Counted from the stretch's first letter, positions 16,782-26,294 are shown. The stretch: DNA of 64,000 nucleotides from Verminephrobacter eiseniae EF01-2 (GCF_000015565.1 NC_008786.1:1798001-1862000); one strand, 5' to 3'. Numbers and translations are program-made. The notes: generated from the sequence alone by a model not told the origin.

Positions 16782-17720
16782 TCAAGGATTGGCGATCCCG
16801 CTGCTCACATGGCCTGCGGGCACATGGCGGGCGGCGGATGTGACATGGCCGGTCTGGTCGTCGAAGAAAAAGTCGGCCTCGAACTCGCGCAGAAACTCGC
16901 CCTTGGGCAGGCCGCCCAGAAACATGGCTTCGTCGACCGCGATGTTCCAGTCCATCAGCGTGCGGATGGCGCGCTCGTGCGCGGGGGCGCTGCGGGCGGT
17001 GACCAAGGCGGTGCGGATGCGCATGCCGCCCGCCTGGCCCGCGCCGCTTTCGTGGCCCCCTTGGCCCATCTTGCCCGCCGACTGCAAGCGGTGCAGCGCA
17101 GCCAGCAGGGGTTTGAAGGGGCCGTCGGGCAGCGGCAGCGTGGCCTTGTCGGTCTCGTGCTGCTGAAAGGCGGCCAGCCCCAGGTCCTGGTAGACGCGCT
17201 CGGCCTCGTCGGAGAACAGCACGGCGTCGCCGTCGAAGGCGATACGCACTTCCAGCGGGTTGGCGTCGCCCGCCTGCACCGACTCCGTGACCACCCGCGC
17301 AGCCGGGTAGCCCAGGTGCAGGGCCTGGCGCACATCGGCTTCGTTGGCCGACAGGAACAGGTGCGCTCCGAGCGGGCGCAGGTAGCGAAACGGGTCGCGC
17401 CCCTGCGTGAACACGCCGCGCTGCACGGCGGGCAAGCCGTGGGCGTTGCATGAGCGAAATACGCGCAGGCCGCTGACCGGGTCGTTGCGTGACAGCAGCA
17501 CCACCTCGACACGCTGGCACCCGGCGCTGTTGAACGCGAGCAGTTTGCGCACCAGCGAGAAGGCCACGCCCGGCGCTGCCGGCTCGTCGATGCGTTGGCG
17601 TTGCAGCGCGACATAAGCGCGGTCGTTGCCACGCTCGAAAACGCGGTTCTCTGCTTCAAAGTCGAACAGCGCGCGCGAGGAGATCGCGACCACCAGTTTG
17701 TCGGTCAAAGTCACGGCCAT
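16782..17720 (-). CDS. 5'-nucleotidase (Pfam PF06189 family)
   Basis: The product is 312 residues. N-terminal LVVAISSRALFDFEAENRVF, then VEVVLLSRNDPVSGLRVF, LGAHLFLSANEADVRQAL, IAFDGDAVLFSDEAE (HAD-like Asp-rich motif) and the C-terminal FFFDDQTGHV are the hallmarks of the bacterial relatives of cytosolic 5'-nucleotidase I. It should dephosphorylate nucleoside monophosphates in the cytoplasm. It starts 2 bp after the gspF stop, so the two are co-transcribed although functionally unrelated as far as known. The final residues (VPAGHVSSGIANP) are poorly conserved. Confidence 0.88.
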   Translation of the reverse strand: MAVTLTDKLVVAISSRALFDFEAENRVFERGNDRAYVALQRQRIDEPAAPGVAFSLVRKLLAFNSAGCQRVEVVLLSRNDPVSGLRVFRSCNAHGLPAVQRGVFTQGRDPFRYLRPLGAHLFLSANEADVRQALHLGYPAARVVTESVQAGDANPLEVRIAFDGDAVLFSDEAERVYQDLGLAAFQQHETDKATLPLPDGPFKPLLAALHRLQSAGKMGQGGHESGAGQAGGMRIRTALVTARSAPAHERAIRTLMDWNIAVDEAMFLGGLPKGEFLREFEADFFFDDQTGHVTSAARHVPAGHVSSGIANP

Positions 17721-17722
17721 GG

Positions 17723-18961
17723 TTACTTCACATTCACGAACTGGTTCAGTTCGATGATCGGCAGCAGCACGGCCAGCACGATCAGCAGCACGATCAGGCC
17801 CATGCTGACGATCAGCAGCGGCTCCAGGATGGTGGCCAGTTTCAGCGCGCGGCGCTGCACTTCGGTGGCCAGTTGCCGGGCCGCGCGTTGCAGCATCACG
17901 GGCAGTTGGCCGGTCTGCTCGCCCAGGCGTGCAAACATCGACAGCAGGCCCGGAAAGCGCTTGTTTTGCGCCAGCGCCGAGGCCAGCGGCGCGCCTTCGC
18001 GCACCAGCACCAGGGCCTCGAGCGCGTCGGCGCGCAGCGCGCGGTTGTTCAGCGTGTCGGCGGCGGCCTGCAGGGCTTTGAGTATCGGCACACCGGCGCC
18101 CGCGAGCATCGCCAAGGTGGCGGCAAACCGGGCTGCGTTGTAGCCACGGGCGAGCTTGCCGAGCACCGGCAGGTTCAGCCAGGCGGCATCGAATTGCTCA
18201 CGGATCTGCGCCCTGGTCAGCGCCCAGCGCGCGCCGAGCGCCAACACGATCGCCGCCAGCAGCATGACAACGCCATGGCTGCGGACAAAGGCGCTCAGGC
18301 CCATCATGGCCTGCGTGAGAAGCGGCAGCGCGCGCTTGGTGCCGACGAACACGCTGGCCACCTGCGGCACCACATAGCCGACCAGGAACAGCACGATCGC
18401 GCCGGCCACCAGGGTCACGATGGCGGGGTAGAGCGCGGCGCCGATCAGTTGGGCCTTGAGCGCCTGGCGTTCTTCGAGGTCGTCGGCCAGGCGTTCGAGC
18501 ACCAGCGCCAGGTTGCCGCTGTGCTCGCCGGCGCTGATCACGGCGCAGTAGATGTCGGAGAACTCGCGCGGGTGTTGCGCCAGCGCGCGCGCAAACATCG
18601 AGCCGGCGTTGACCTCGGCGCGCAGCGCGGCCACCAGATGGCGCTGGCGTTCGTCGTCGGCCTCTTGCGACAGGCAGGTGAGCGCGCGTTCGAGCGGCAG
18701 CCCCGAGGACACGAGTCCGGCGATCTGGCGCGTCCAGATGGTCAGCGTGGTGGCGCTGAACACCGGCCGGGTGAACAAGCGTTGGCCCAGGCTGGCCGAG
18801 CGGCCGTCGAGCGACTGGCCGGTCTGCACCGGCTCGACCGCCAGCGGCACCAGGGCCTGCGCCCTGAGCAGACTGCGCGCAGCCTTGGCCGTGTCGGCCT
18901 CCATGAGGCCCTTGCAGGTCTGGCCCTGGGCGTCCAGGGCTTCAAAGGAAAAAGCGGGCAT
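17723..18961 (-). CDS. gspF: GspF/PilC-family inner-membrane platform protein
   Basis: The product is 412 residues, standard for GspF. It starts MPAFSFEALDAQGQTCKG, the typical F-x-Y/F-x-A-x-D-x-x-G opening. Two homologous T2SSF domains are visible, each with the GVP/E motif: SSGLPLERAL...SAGEHSGNLALVLERLA and GAGVPILKAL...RLGEQTGQLPVMLQ. Three hydrophobic segments include the C-terminal LIVSMGLIVLLIVLAVLLPI. It forms the platform on which the secretion ATPase works to assemble a pseudopilus. The likely partner is the GspE-like protein at 7121-8971. No other T2SS gene lies in the window, which suggests scattered gsp genes in this genome. Confidence 0.88.
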   Translation of the reverse strand: MPAFSFEALDAQGQTCKGLMEADTAKAARSLLRAQALVPLAVEPVQTGQSLDGRSASLGQRLFTRPVFSATTLTIWTRQIAGLVSSGLPLERALTCLSQEADDERQRHLVAALRAEVNAGSMFARALAQHPREFSDIYCAVISAGEHSGNLALVLERLADDLEERQALKAQLIGAALYPAIVTLVAGAIVLFLVGYVVPQVASVFVGTKRALPLLTQAMMGLSAFVRSHGVVMLLAAIVLALGARWALTRAQIREQFDAAWLNLPVLGKLARGYNAARFAATLAMLAGAGVPILKALQAAADTLNNRALRADALEALVLVREGAPLASALAQNKRFPGLLSMFARLGEQTGQLPVMLQRAARQLATEVQRRALKLATILEPLLIVSMGLIVLLIVLAVLLPIIELNQFVNVK

Positions 18962-19207
18962 GCAGGCGTGGGTGGCGATCGGACGGGGGCGGGCGAAAAA
19001 GCCCGCTGCCCCGGGATGGTAGCCGCTATCGGGCCGGGCATTGGCACAGGGCGGCGCCGGGCCGCCGTGGTCGGCGCGCATCCGTCCGGCGGCGGCACAG
19101 GGGGGACATTGGTCAGCGCCATTGGTCATTGGAGCCGGCCCGGCCCAAGGTACACTTTGCGCCTTCCTGCAACCGGTTCCCCGGCGTCCTTCGCACCGCA
19201 CCCATTC

Positions 19208-19963
19208 ATGGCCCCCACCCCGCCGGCCCAGGCCCGCACCCGCTTTGATCTGAAAAGCGCCTCGCTGCCCGTGCTGGCCGTGGTGCTCAAGACCACTGAC
19301 GCCGCATTGTTGGCGAGCGAACTGGCCGGCTGTGTGGCCGATGCGCCCGGCTTTTTCGACAACGACCCGGTGCTGATCGACCTGGCCTGCGTGCGCGCAG
19401 CCGAAGAACCGATAGATTTCGCCGCCATCATGGCCCTGCTGCGCCGCCATGGCACCTTGCCGGTGGCCGTGCGCGGCGGCACGCCCGCCCAGATGCAGGC
19501 CGCCTGCGCTGCCGGTCTGGCCGCGGCACCGGATGCGGCGCCGGCGCGCGCCGAAGCATCCGCGCAGGCCGGCGCAGGCCGCCAAGGCACCCGCGCAGGC
19601 GAAGTGGTGCGCGAAGTGCCCGTGGCCGGCCCCGGCACCATGGTGCTGGACAGGCCGCTGCGCTCGGGCCAGCAGGCGTATGCGCGCGGCGCCGACCTGG
19701 TGGTGCTGGCCGCAGTCAGCTTTGGCGCGGAAGTGATTGCCGACGGCCACATCCATGTCTATGCCCCGCTGCGCGGCCGCGCCATCGCCGGCGCGCGCGG
19801 CAACACCGAAGCGCGCATCTTCTGCACCTGCCTGGAGCCGCAACTGCTGTCCATCGCCGGCATCTACCGCACCATCGAGACCGATCTGCCCGGCGCTGTG
19901 CGCGGCAAGCCGGCCCAGGTGCGGCTCGAAGGCGAGAAGCTGATCATCGAGCCCCTGGCCTGA
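19208..19963 (+). CDS. minC: Septum site-determining protein MinC
   Basis: The product is 251 residues from ATG 19208. The N-terminal FtsZ-inhibiting domain starts FDLKSASLPVLAVVLKTTD. An alanine-rich linker (~110-145) follows. The C-terminal beta-helix that binds MinD includes LRSGQQAYARGADLVVLAAVSFGAEVIADG and the GNTEARIFC segment. MinC, recruited by MinD at the poles, blocks Z-ring assembly away from mid-cell. First gene of minCDE with minD 66 bp on. It is divergent from gspF with a 246-bp gap that should hold the promoter. Confidence 0.95.
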   Translation: MAPTPPAQARTRFDLKSASLPVLAVVLKTTDAALLASELAGCVADAPGFFDNDPVLIDLACVRAAEEPIDFAAIMALLRRHGTLPVAVRGGTPAQMQAACAAGLAAAPDAAPARAEASAQAGAGRQGTRAGEVVREVPVAGPGTMVLDRPLRSGQQAYARGADLVVLAAVSFGAEVIADGHIHVYAPLRGRAIAGARGNTEARIFCTCLEPQLLSIAGIYRTIETDLPGAVRGKPAQVRLEGEKLIIEPLA

Positions 19964-20029
19964 TCCCCTGCATCCCCCTTCGCTTCCTTTCGTCCTGCTC
20001 CGATCAACCCACTGAAGAACCAGCAACAC

Positions 20030-20848
20030 ATGACCAGAATCGTCGTCGTGACCTCCGGCAAGGGGGGCGTTGGCAAGACCACCACCAGCGCCAGCTTTGC
20101 CACCGGCCTGGCCCTGCGCGGCCACAAGACTGCCGTGATCGACTTCGATGTCGGTCTGCGCAACCTGGATCTGATCATGGGCTGCGAACGCCGCGTGGTG
20201 TATGACCTGATCAACGTGATCCACGGCGAGGCCAACCTGAACCAGGCGCTGATCAAGGACAAGCAGTGCGACAAGCTGTTCGTGCTGGCCGCGAGCCAGA
20301 CCCGGGACAAGGACGCGCTGACGCAGGACGGCGTCGAAAAGGTGCTCAAGAACCTGGCCGAGATGGGCTTTGCCTACATCGTCTGCGACTCGCCGGCCGG
20401 CATCGAAAGCGGTGCGCTGATGGCCATGCATTTCGCCGACGAGGCGCTGCTGGTGACGAACCCCGAAGTGTCCTCGGTGCGCGACTCGGACCGCATCCTG
20501 GGCATGCTGGGCAGCAAGACCCGGCGCGCCATCGAAGGCGACGAGCCGATCAGGGAACATCTGCTGATCACGCGCTACAACCCCGGCCGCGTGCAAGACG
20601 GGCAGATGCTCAGCTTGCAAGACATACAGGACATCCTGCGCATCCCGCTGATCGGCGTGATCCCCGAGTCCGAAGTGGTGCTGCAATCGTCCAACCAGGG
20701 CCTGCCGGCCATCCATGCCCAGGGTACCGATGTGTCCGAAGCCTACAAGGACGTGATCGAGCGCTTTCTGGGCGCGACCGACAAGCCGCTGCGTTTCATC
20801 GATGCCGACAAGCCCGGTTTCTTCAAACGCCTGTTCGGGAGCAGATGA
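20030..20848 (+). CDS. minD: Septum site-determining ATPase MinD
   Basis: The product is 272 residues. The deviant Walker A is SGKGGVGKTTT (K11 and K16). Switch regions VIDFDVGLRNLD and IVCDSPAGIESGA are intact. The C-terminal amphipathic membrane-targeting helix, GFFKRLFGSR, ends the protein. MinD-ATP dimers bind the membrane and carry MinC. It provides a useful in-window contrast with the KGGVGR ATPase at 477-1874, which belongs to a different branch of the same superfamily. minE follows after 3 bp. Confidence 0.97.
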   Translation: MTRIVVVTSGKGGVGKTTTSASFATGLALRGHKTAVIDFDVGLRNLDLIMGCERRVVYDLINVIHGEANLNQALIKDKQCDKLFVLAASQTRDKDALTQDGVEKVLKNLAEMGFAYIVCDSPAGIESGALMAMHFADEALLVTNPEVSSVRDSDRILGMLGSKTRRAIEGDEPIREHLLITRYNPGRVQDGQMLSLQDIQDILRIPLIGVIPESEVVLQSSNQGLPAIHAQGTDVSEAYKDVIERFLGATDKPLRFIDADKPGFFKRLFGSR

Positions 20849-20851
20849 GCC

Positions 20852-21118
20852 ATGGCTTCTTTCCTGTCCTTCCTGCTCGGCGAAAAGAAAAAGACCGCCA
20901 GCATCGCCAAGGAGCGCCTGCAAATCATCCTGGCGCACGAACGCAACGGCCGCAACGCCTGCGAGCCGGACTACCTGCCCGCGCTGCAGCGCGAACTGGT
21001 GGCCGTGATCTCCAAGTACGTGAAGATCAACCCCGAACACCTGACGGTGCATCTGGAGCGCCAGGACGACCTGGAAGTGCTGGAGGTCAAGATCGAACTG
21101 CCGGACTCGGTGCGCTGA
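20852..21118 (+). CDS. minE: Cell division topological factor MinE
   Basis: The product is 88 residues, family-typical. The N-terminal membrane/MinD-binding part reads [28 protein letters not shown]; the C-terminal topological-specificity domain includes [18 protein letters not shown] and [12 protein letters not shown]. MinE stimulates the MinD ATPase and drives pole-to-pole oscillation. It lies 3 bp after minD, last gene of the operon, followed by a compact hairpin. Confidence 0.96.
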
Positions 21119-21120
21119 AA

Positions 21121-21136
21121 GCGCCAGGGCTGGCGC
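21121..21136 (+). terminator. Hairpin after minCDE
   Basis: GCGCCA-GGGC-TGGCGC forms a 6-bp GC stem 2 bp after the minE stop. There is no T-run, so termination efficiency is uncertain; it could equally protect the 3' end of the min transcript. Confidence 0.35.
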
Positions 21137-21213
21137 CTGCCGGGAAAATGCAATGAGCGACCGCGATCGGGCAGCCCCGCCGGCCGACAGCGCCCGCGCA
21201 GAGGGCCGGGTCT

Positions 21214-21291
21214 TGGCTGCGCGCTACGCCTTGCGCTGCGCTCCGATGACTGCGCGCAGCCTGCGACATCTGTCCGATGGTGCGACACCAG
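21214..21291. mobile_element. Degenerate right half of the 158-bp MITE
   Basis: About 78 bp match the right half of the MITE copies at 37755 and 43327 (shared blocks such as CTTGCGCTGCGCTCCGATG and CTGCGCGCAGCCT), ending in GCGACACCAG where intact copies have GCGACACTAG. The left half is missing. It lies in the minE-glcB gap and probably records an old insertion that has decayed. It may now carry part of the glcB leader. Confidence 0.7.
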
Positions 21292-21373
21292 GCTGCGCCG
21301 TTGCCCATCGGGCGGCACCGTCACTTGCATCACTTTTCATCCCCATCCATCCACCATCCTGCCAAGCACTCCC

Positions 21374-23602
21374 ATGACCGACCACACCACCGTTTGCGGC
21401 CTGCAAGTGGCCACACCCCTGCTGCGCTTTATCGAAGACCGGGTGCTGCCCGGCACGGGCGTCGACAGCGCTGCGTTCTGGCAGGGCTTTGCGGCCATCG
21501 TGGTCGACCTGGCACCGCGCAACCTGGCGCTGCTGGCCGAGCGCGAGCGCTTGCAGACTGCGCTGGACGCTTGGCACCAGGCCAACCCCGGGCCGATCGG
21601 AGACATGGCGGCTTACCGCAGTTTCCTCGAAAAGATCGGCTACCTGCTGCCCCCCATCGCCCAGGTGCAGGCCAGCACCACCGGTGTCGACGACGAACTG
21701 GCCACGCAGGCCGGGCCGCAGTTGGTGGTGCCGATACTGAACGCGCGCTATGCGCTCAATGCCGCCAATGCGCGCTGGGGCAGCCTGTATGACGCGCTGT
21801 ACGGCACCGATGTCATCCCCGACACCGGCGCCACCGCCAAGGGCCGGGGCTACAACCCCGTGCGCGGCGCCAAGGTGATTGCCTTTGCGCGCCAGGTGCT
21901 CGATGAGCATGTGCCGCTGGCCAGCGGCGCGCACCGGGATGCGACCGGCTACCGCGTGGCCGACGGGCAGTTGCTGGTGGCGCTGCCGGGCGGCGCCAGC
22001 ACCGGCCTGGCACACCCCGGCCAGTTCAAAGGCTACCAGGGCAACGCCGCCAGCCCGTCGTCGGTGCTGCTGCAGCACAACGGCCTGCACCTGGACATCC
22101 GGATCGACCGCAGCACCCCGATCGGCCAGACCGATGCGGCGGGCGTGAGCGACCTGGTGCTCGAAGCGGCCCTGTCGACCATCCTGGACCTGGAAGACTC
22201 CGTGGCCGCCGTCGATGCCCGGGACAAGCTGCTGGGCTACAGCAACTGGCTGGGCATCATCCAGGGCACGTTGACCGAGCAGTTGACCAAGGATGGCCGC
22301 AGCTTCACCCGCGGCCTGAACCCCGACCGCATCTACACCGGCCCCCGGGGCGGCACAGTGCGGCTGCATGGGCGCTCGCTGATGTTCCTGCGCAATGTGG
22401 GCCATCTGATGACCAACCCGGCCATCCGGTACACCGACGCCCAGGGCCGGCAGCGCGAGATTCCCGAAGGCATCATGGACGCCGTGGTCACCACCGCCAT
22501 CGCCTTGCATGACCTGCGCAAAGTCCATGGCGCAGGCGCTGCGCAGATCCGCAATTCACGCCAGGGCAGCGTCTACATCGTCAAGCCCAAGATGCACGGC
22601 CCGGTCGAGGTGGGCTTTGCCAACGAGCTGTTCGGCCGCGTCGAGCAATTGCTGGGGCTGCCGGCGCACACCGTCAAGCTGGGCATCATGGACGAAGAGC
22701 GCCGCACCAGCGTGAACCTCAAAGCCTGCATTGCTGCGGCCAGCGCGCGCGTGGCCTTCATCAACACCGGTTTTCTGGACCGCACCGGCGACGAGATACA
22801 CACCGCGATGCACGCGGGCGCGATGGTGCGCAAGGGCGACATGAAGGCCAGCGCCTGGATCCAGGCCTACGAAAAGAACAATGTGCTGGTGGGCCTGGCC
22901 TGCGGCCTGCGCGGCAAGGCGCAGATCGGCAAGGGCATGTGGGCCATGCCCGACCTGATGGCCGACATGCTCCGGCAGAAAATCGCCCATCCCCAGGCCG
23001 GCGCCAACACCGCCTGGGTGCCCAGCCCGACCGGCGCCACGCTGCACGCGCTGCACTACCACCAGGTGAAGGTCAGCGAGGTGCAGATCGCGCTGGAGAA
23101 GATCGACGCCAACGCCGAGCACGACAATCTGCTGGCCGGCCTGCTCACGGTGCCGGTGGCCGCCCAAGCGAACTGGAGCGAGGCCGAAAAGCAGCAGGAA
23201 CTGGACAACAACGTCCAGGGCATTCTGGGCTATGTGGTGCGCTGGGTGGACCAGGGCGTGGGCTGCTCCAAGGTGCCCGACATCCACAACGTGGGCCTGA
23301 TGGAAGACCGCGCCACGCTGCGCATCAGCAGCCAGCACATTGCCAATTGGCTGCTCCATGGCGTGGTCACGCCAGCCCAGGTGCGCGCCACCTTCGAGCG
23401 CATGGCGGCGGTGGTGGACCGGCAAAACGCCGGCGACCCGCTGTACCAGCCGATGGCCGGTCACTTCGAGACCAGCCTGGCCTACCAGGCGGCCTGCGAT
23501 CTGGTCTTCAAGGGCCTGGCCCAGCCCAGCGGCTATACCGAACCGCTGCTGCATGCCTGGCGCCAGCAGCGCAAGGCGGCCCCGGCAGCGCCAGCCGCCT
23601 GA
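21374..23602 (+). CDS. glcB: Malate synthase G
   Basis: The product is 742 residues, typical of the single-chain isoform G (about 720-740). It condenses glyoxylate and acetyl-CoA to malate. Family motifs include [14 protein letters not shown] (acidic Mg-binding region), [34 protein letters not shown] and [15 protein letters not shown]. The C-terminal catalytic Asp region is [25 protein letters not shown]. Glycolate or C2-compound use is implied. It stands alone, with a ~255-bp leader containing a decayed MITE. A CWC-type protein and a tautomerase follow in the same direction. Confidence 0.97.
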   Translation: MTDHTTVCGLQVATPLLRFIEDRVLPGTGVDSAAFWQGFAAIVVDLAPRNLALLAERERLQTALDAWHQANPGPIGDMAAYRSFLEKIGYLLPPIAQVQASTTGVDDELATQAGPQLVVPILNARYALNAANARWGSLYDALYGTDVIPDTGATAKGRGYNPVRGAKVIAFARQVLDEHVPLASGAHRDATGYRVADGQLLVALPGGASTGLAHPGQFKGYQGNAASPSSVLLQHNGLHLDIRIDRSTPIGQTDAAGVSDLVLEAALSTILDLEDSVAAVDARDKLLGYSNWLGIIQGTLTEQLTKDGRSFTRGLNPDRIYTGPRGGTVRLHGRSLMFLRNVGHLMTNPAIRYTDAQGRQREIPEGIMDAVVTTAIALHDLRKVHGAGAAQIRNSRQGSVYIVKPKMHGPVEVGFANELFGRVEQLLGLPAHTVKLGIMDEERRTSVNLKACIAAASARVAFINTGFLDRTGDEIHTAMHAGAMVRKGDMKASAWIQAYEKNNVLVGLACGLRGKAQIGKGMWAMPDLMADMLRQKIAHPQAGANTAWVPSPTGATLHALHYHQVKVSEVQIALEKIDANAEHDNLLAGLLTVPVAAQANWSEAEKQQELDNNVQGILGYVVRWVDQGVGCSKVPDIHNVGLMEDRATLRISSQHIANWLLHGVVTPAQVRATFERMAAVVDRQNAGDPLYQPMAGHFETSLAYQAACDLVFKGLAQPSGYTEPLLHAWRQQRKAAPAAPAA

Positions 23603-23642
23603 GCATGCCCAGTAGCTACCAAAAAGATGGCCAAAGGCGCTC

Positions 23643-23891
23643 ATGAGCCATGCGCCAGCGCCCGTTTTCGATGCATCTTCCGGGATGAAGCCCGCAGCAC
23701 CGCACCCGCTGCGCTGCCCCCTGTGCGGCCAGCCGAACCAGTGCGCGCTGGCGTCCGGCCAGCCGGCCCGAAGCTGCTGGTGCATGGCCCCCTGCGCCCT
23801 GGCCGCGTTGCCCGAAGGGCTGCGCGGCCAGGTCTGCATCTGTGCTGCCTGCGGCGCCTGGGCCGATCGGCCCGCGCCGGCGCCGATATGA
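23643..23891 (+). CDS. Cysteine-rich CWC-family protein
   Basis: The product is 82 residues. The Cys pattern is CPLCGQPNQCA, then SCWCM and CICAACGAW, including the diagnostic C-W-C triad that names the Pfam family. It probably binds a metal (zinc likely) through these cysteines; its biological role is not known. It begins 41 bp after glcB. Its stop overlaps an AT-rich TATGATTTG stretch that may act as promoter for the tautomerase gene. Confidence 0.8.
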   Translation: MSHAPAPVFDASSGMKPAAPHPLRCPLCGQPNQCALASGQPARSCWCMAPCALAALPEGLRGQVCICAACGAWADRPAPAPI

Positions 23892-23919
23892 TTTGCGCTT
23901 TTGTCCTCAGGAGTCCGCC

Positions 23920-24108
23920 ATGCCCACATACCACATCGAGATGATGGAAGGCCGCACGGTCGAGCAAAAGAAGAAACTGGTGGAAGAAATCACCCGCGTG
24001 AGCGTGCAGGTGCTGGGCGGATCGCCCGAGGCGGTGGACATCCTGATCACCGACATCAAGCGCGAAAACTGGGCCACCGGCGGCAAGCTCTGGTCGGAAC
24101 GCCACTGA
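23920..24108 (+). CDS. 4-oxalocrotonate tautomerase-family protein
   Basis: The product is 62 residues. After Met removal Pro2 becomes the N-terminal catalytic proline (MPTYHIEMMEGRTVEQKKKL). The length, the EGRT-x-EQK helix and the C-terminal beta-hairpin (NWATGGKLW) match the 4-OT subgroup, which forms hexamers. The natural substrate is unknown without the pathway context. CAGGAG lies 6 bp before the ATG. A broken 2Fe-2S oxidoreductase subunit follows. Confidence 0.9.
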   Translation: MPTYHIEMMEGRTVEQKKKLVEEITRVSVQVLGGSPEAVDILITDIKRENWATGGKLWSERH

Positions 24109-24181
24109 ACCGGGCGGCGCAGGCGCCGCTGTGCCGCCAGGCGCTGGCGGCTGCGCCCGTTCCGATCTGAACCGATCTGCC

Positions 24182-24683
24182 ATGCACGACGCCGATCACA
24201 GCGTCGACCTTTGCGTCAACGGCCAGCGCTACGCCATGCCCGCGCCGGGTGCCGGCGCCACGCTGCTACAGGTGTTGCGCAACGATCTGGCACTCAACGG
24301 CCCGAAGTACGGCTGCGCTCTGGGGCAATGCGGCGCGTGCACGGTGCTGGTCGATGGCGTGGCCGCGCGCGCCTGTGTCATTGCGGCCCGGGGGGTTGCC
24401 GGCCGCGCCATCACCACGCTCGAAGGACTGCCCGGGCGGTGGCAACGGCGGCGCGCTGCACCCGGTGCAGCAAGCCTTCGTCGACGCGCAGGCCGCGCAA
24501 TGCGGCTATTGCCTCAACGGCATGGTGATGATGGCGGTGGCCTTGCTGGAGCGCAATCCCGACCCCGATGAGGCGGCCATCCGCCGGGAGCTTGCCGGCA
24601 ATCTGTGCCGCTGCGGCACGCATGTCGCGATCATCCGCGCCGTGCAGCGCGCTGCGGTGTCGTTGCGCCAGGCGTCGGCATGA
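24182..24683 (+). pseudogene. Frameshifted (2Fe-2S)-binding subunit of a xanthine dehydrogenase/isoquinoline oxidoreductase family enzyme
   Basis: The first frame gives a plant-type ferredoxin domain with YGCALGQCGACTVLVDG and a fourth Cys. It then runs out of homology after TTLEGLPG. The next frame resumes with GALHPVQQAFVDAQAAQCG, CGYCLNGM and NLCRCGTH, the second [2Fe-2S] domain. Removing one G from the GGG at 24434-24436 restores a continuous ~166-residue protein, so a single-base insertion is the simplest explanation. The molybdopterin-binding large subunit that normally follows is absent; a 60-bp repeat unit and a broken fic gene are there instead. Either a genuine pseudogene or a sequencing error; the missing partner favours decay. 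Confidence 0.85.
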
Positions 24684-24735
24684 ACGCCGCCCGAAGGCGC
24701 TCATACCGCAGCCGAAGGCGCGGGTGCCCCAGTGA
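24684..24735. repeat. Single copy of the 60-bp interspersed repeat
   Basis: This is a shortened unit of the family seen as arrays at 32881 and 46113, sharing GCCCGAAGGCGCTCATACCG and AGCCGAAGGCG. It starts right at the stop codon of the 2Fe-2S pseudogene and ends in CCAGTGA. A stretch of about 12 bp is missing compared with the full unit. Confidence 0.8.
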
Positions 24736-24869
24736 TCCATCTGCCCGATATCTCCGGGCGGCCTGCGCCGGGAGTCTGGCAGCCCGGCCACGGCGATCAG
24801 CGCCTTCTTCGGCATGTGCATCCGTTCGAGGTGAACCGCCGTGATCGCCGCCAGCGCGCTCACCCGGCA

Positions 24870-25560
24870 GGGGTTCCGGCTGGTGTCCCGTCACGGCATC
24901 GAGGCAAATGTCCAATGACCGCGCAACCCCTTCGGCCACCATCCGCGTGATGTCTTCGCAGTCCCGCGTCACACACGCCTTGTCCAGCGCGTCGTAGCAG
25001 GCCAGCCGATCCGCTGTCTCGACGATGGCCGGAGGGGAAAAACCCTCGCGTATCAACTCAAAGTTCATCAGCCGCCTGCCCGTGCGCCCGTTCCCGTCGA
25101 GGAATGGATGAATTTCGGCGAACCTCGTGTGTCACCGGCAGGCGCGTCCCATCGGGTGCAGCGATGGGGCCTCGGCGCCGTACCACGCCATGGGTTCTGC
25201 AATGACTTCCGGCAGATGGACATGATCCGGTGGCGTCGTACCCGCGCCGCTGATGACGACATTCTCGCGGCGATGGCGGCCGGCTTCGTCCGGGTCGATG
25301 TTCCTGAGCACGAGCGGGTGCATGTGGCGCAGGTTCCACCCGTCGATGTCCGCAGACTTTCCCGCCAAGTCCTGGACGAAATGGATGGCCTGCTGGTGAT
25401 TTGATCACCTCGAAAGCCCATGCCATTGCATTGTGTGCGCCCCAAAAGAGCCGGGGCATATCCTGCTGCTCGGGCCTGAATACCAGACGGAGGGTGTCGT
25501 CCGGCGGGCCGGTCGCGATGGCGTTGCGCGGCCTGCCCTGGCTGGCGCCAGTCGCCCGAC
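24870..25560 (-). pseudogene. Broken Fic-domain protein (AMPylase-type) gene
   Basis: Reading the minus strand, pieces of one Fic protein appear in different frames. NHQQAIHFVQDLAGKSADID leads into a HPLVLRNIDPDEAGRHRR segment and PEVIAEPMAWYG up to ~25134. After a frame change at about 25128-25136 come RFAEIHPFLDGNGRTGR, the intact catalytic HPFx(D)GNGRxxR loop, and RLMNFELIREGFSPPAIV. Upstream of ~25415 the N-terminal part continues in yet another frame. At least two frame breaks and no complete start show decay. Intact relatives transfer AMP to target proteins or act as toxins. The end near 24870 is approximate because the C-terminal sequence also loses frame. Confidence 0.8.
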
Positions 25561-25563
25561 GGC

Positions 25564-26202
25564 TCAAGATGTCATGCCCCACAGCAGTTTCATTGCAAAT
25601 GCCAACAGCAATCCGCCCATGCATCTTTCAAACCAGTACCCGGTTTTGAGAAATGATTGCCTTACCTTTGGATTTGAGAAAAACAACGCAACGATCACAA
25701 ACCAGGAAGCATTGACTGCGCACATCCACACCCCGTATCCGGCCTGAATGGACAAGGGGGTGGTGGCGCTTACCATGGTAGTGAACACAGCCAAAAAGAA
25801 AAGTGTTGCCTTCGGGTTGGTGGCGTTGGTGAAAAAGCCAATGGAAAAGGATTTGCCATTGGTTTGATTTTCAGCCTTGCCTTGAATGTCTGATGAATCA
25901 TCTGCAACGGCAGGTTGGGCGCGCAGCAAATTGACTGCCAGATAACAGATATAAAGCGCGCCGATGATTCTCGCAGCATTCATCAAAACGGTGCTGGCAT
26001 GCATCAATGCACCAATACCGAGGATCGTATATATCACATGAACCGATATGCCTGCGCCTATGCCCAATGCCGTATAAATTCCGGCGCTTCTGCCGTGCCG
26101 CACACTCTGACTGATGGTGATGGCAAAGTCCGGGCCTGGAGCCACTACCGCCAGAAAATGAATCAATGCCAAGGAAAGAAATTCTGGAGCGTAAGAGGCC
26201 AT
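25564..26202 (-). CDS. LysE/RhtB-family amino acid exporter
   Basis: The product is 212 residues with about six hydrophobic segments. The N-terminus carries FLAVVAPGPDFAITISQSVRHGR, the conserved family motif, and the middle FSIGFFTNATNPKATLFFLAVF is the second hallmark. It should export an amino acid or related metabolite across the inner membrane. It is visibly more AT-rich than its neighbours and sits beside the decayed fic and 2Fe-2S genes, so the area looks like acquired DNA. No LysR-type regulator lies adjacent. Confidence 0.9.
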   Translation of the reverse strand: MASYAPEFLSLALIHFLAVVAPGPDFAITISQSVRHGRSAGIYTALGIGAGISVHVIYTILGIGALMHASTVLMNAARIIGALYICYLAVNLLRAQPAVADDSSDIQGKAENQTNGKSFSIGFFTNATNPKATLFFLAVFTTMVSATTPLSIQAGYGVWMCAVNASWFVIVALFFSNPKVRQSFLKTGYWFERCMGGLLLAFAMKLLWGMTS

Positions 26203-26294
26203 TTGCTCAACTCCAAAAAGTTAATGGAATATGCGCGCCCCTGTCCCCCGATAAAGCTGGAAATGCCAGGTCTGCATGAATTCGGCAGGTTCTG

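Noticed and set aside
23643..24108. Functional link of the CWC protein and tautomerase to malate synthase as one operon
   Set aside because: They follow in the same direction, but a separate AT-rich promoter-like stretch precedes the tautomerase and no metabolic connection is evident.
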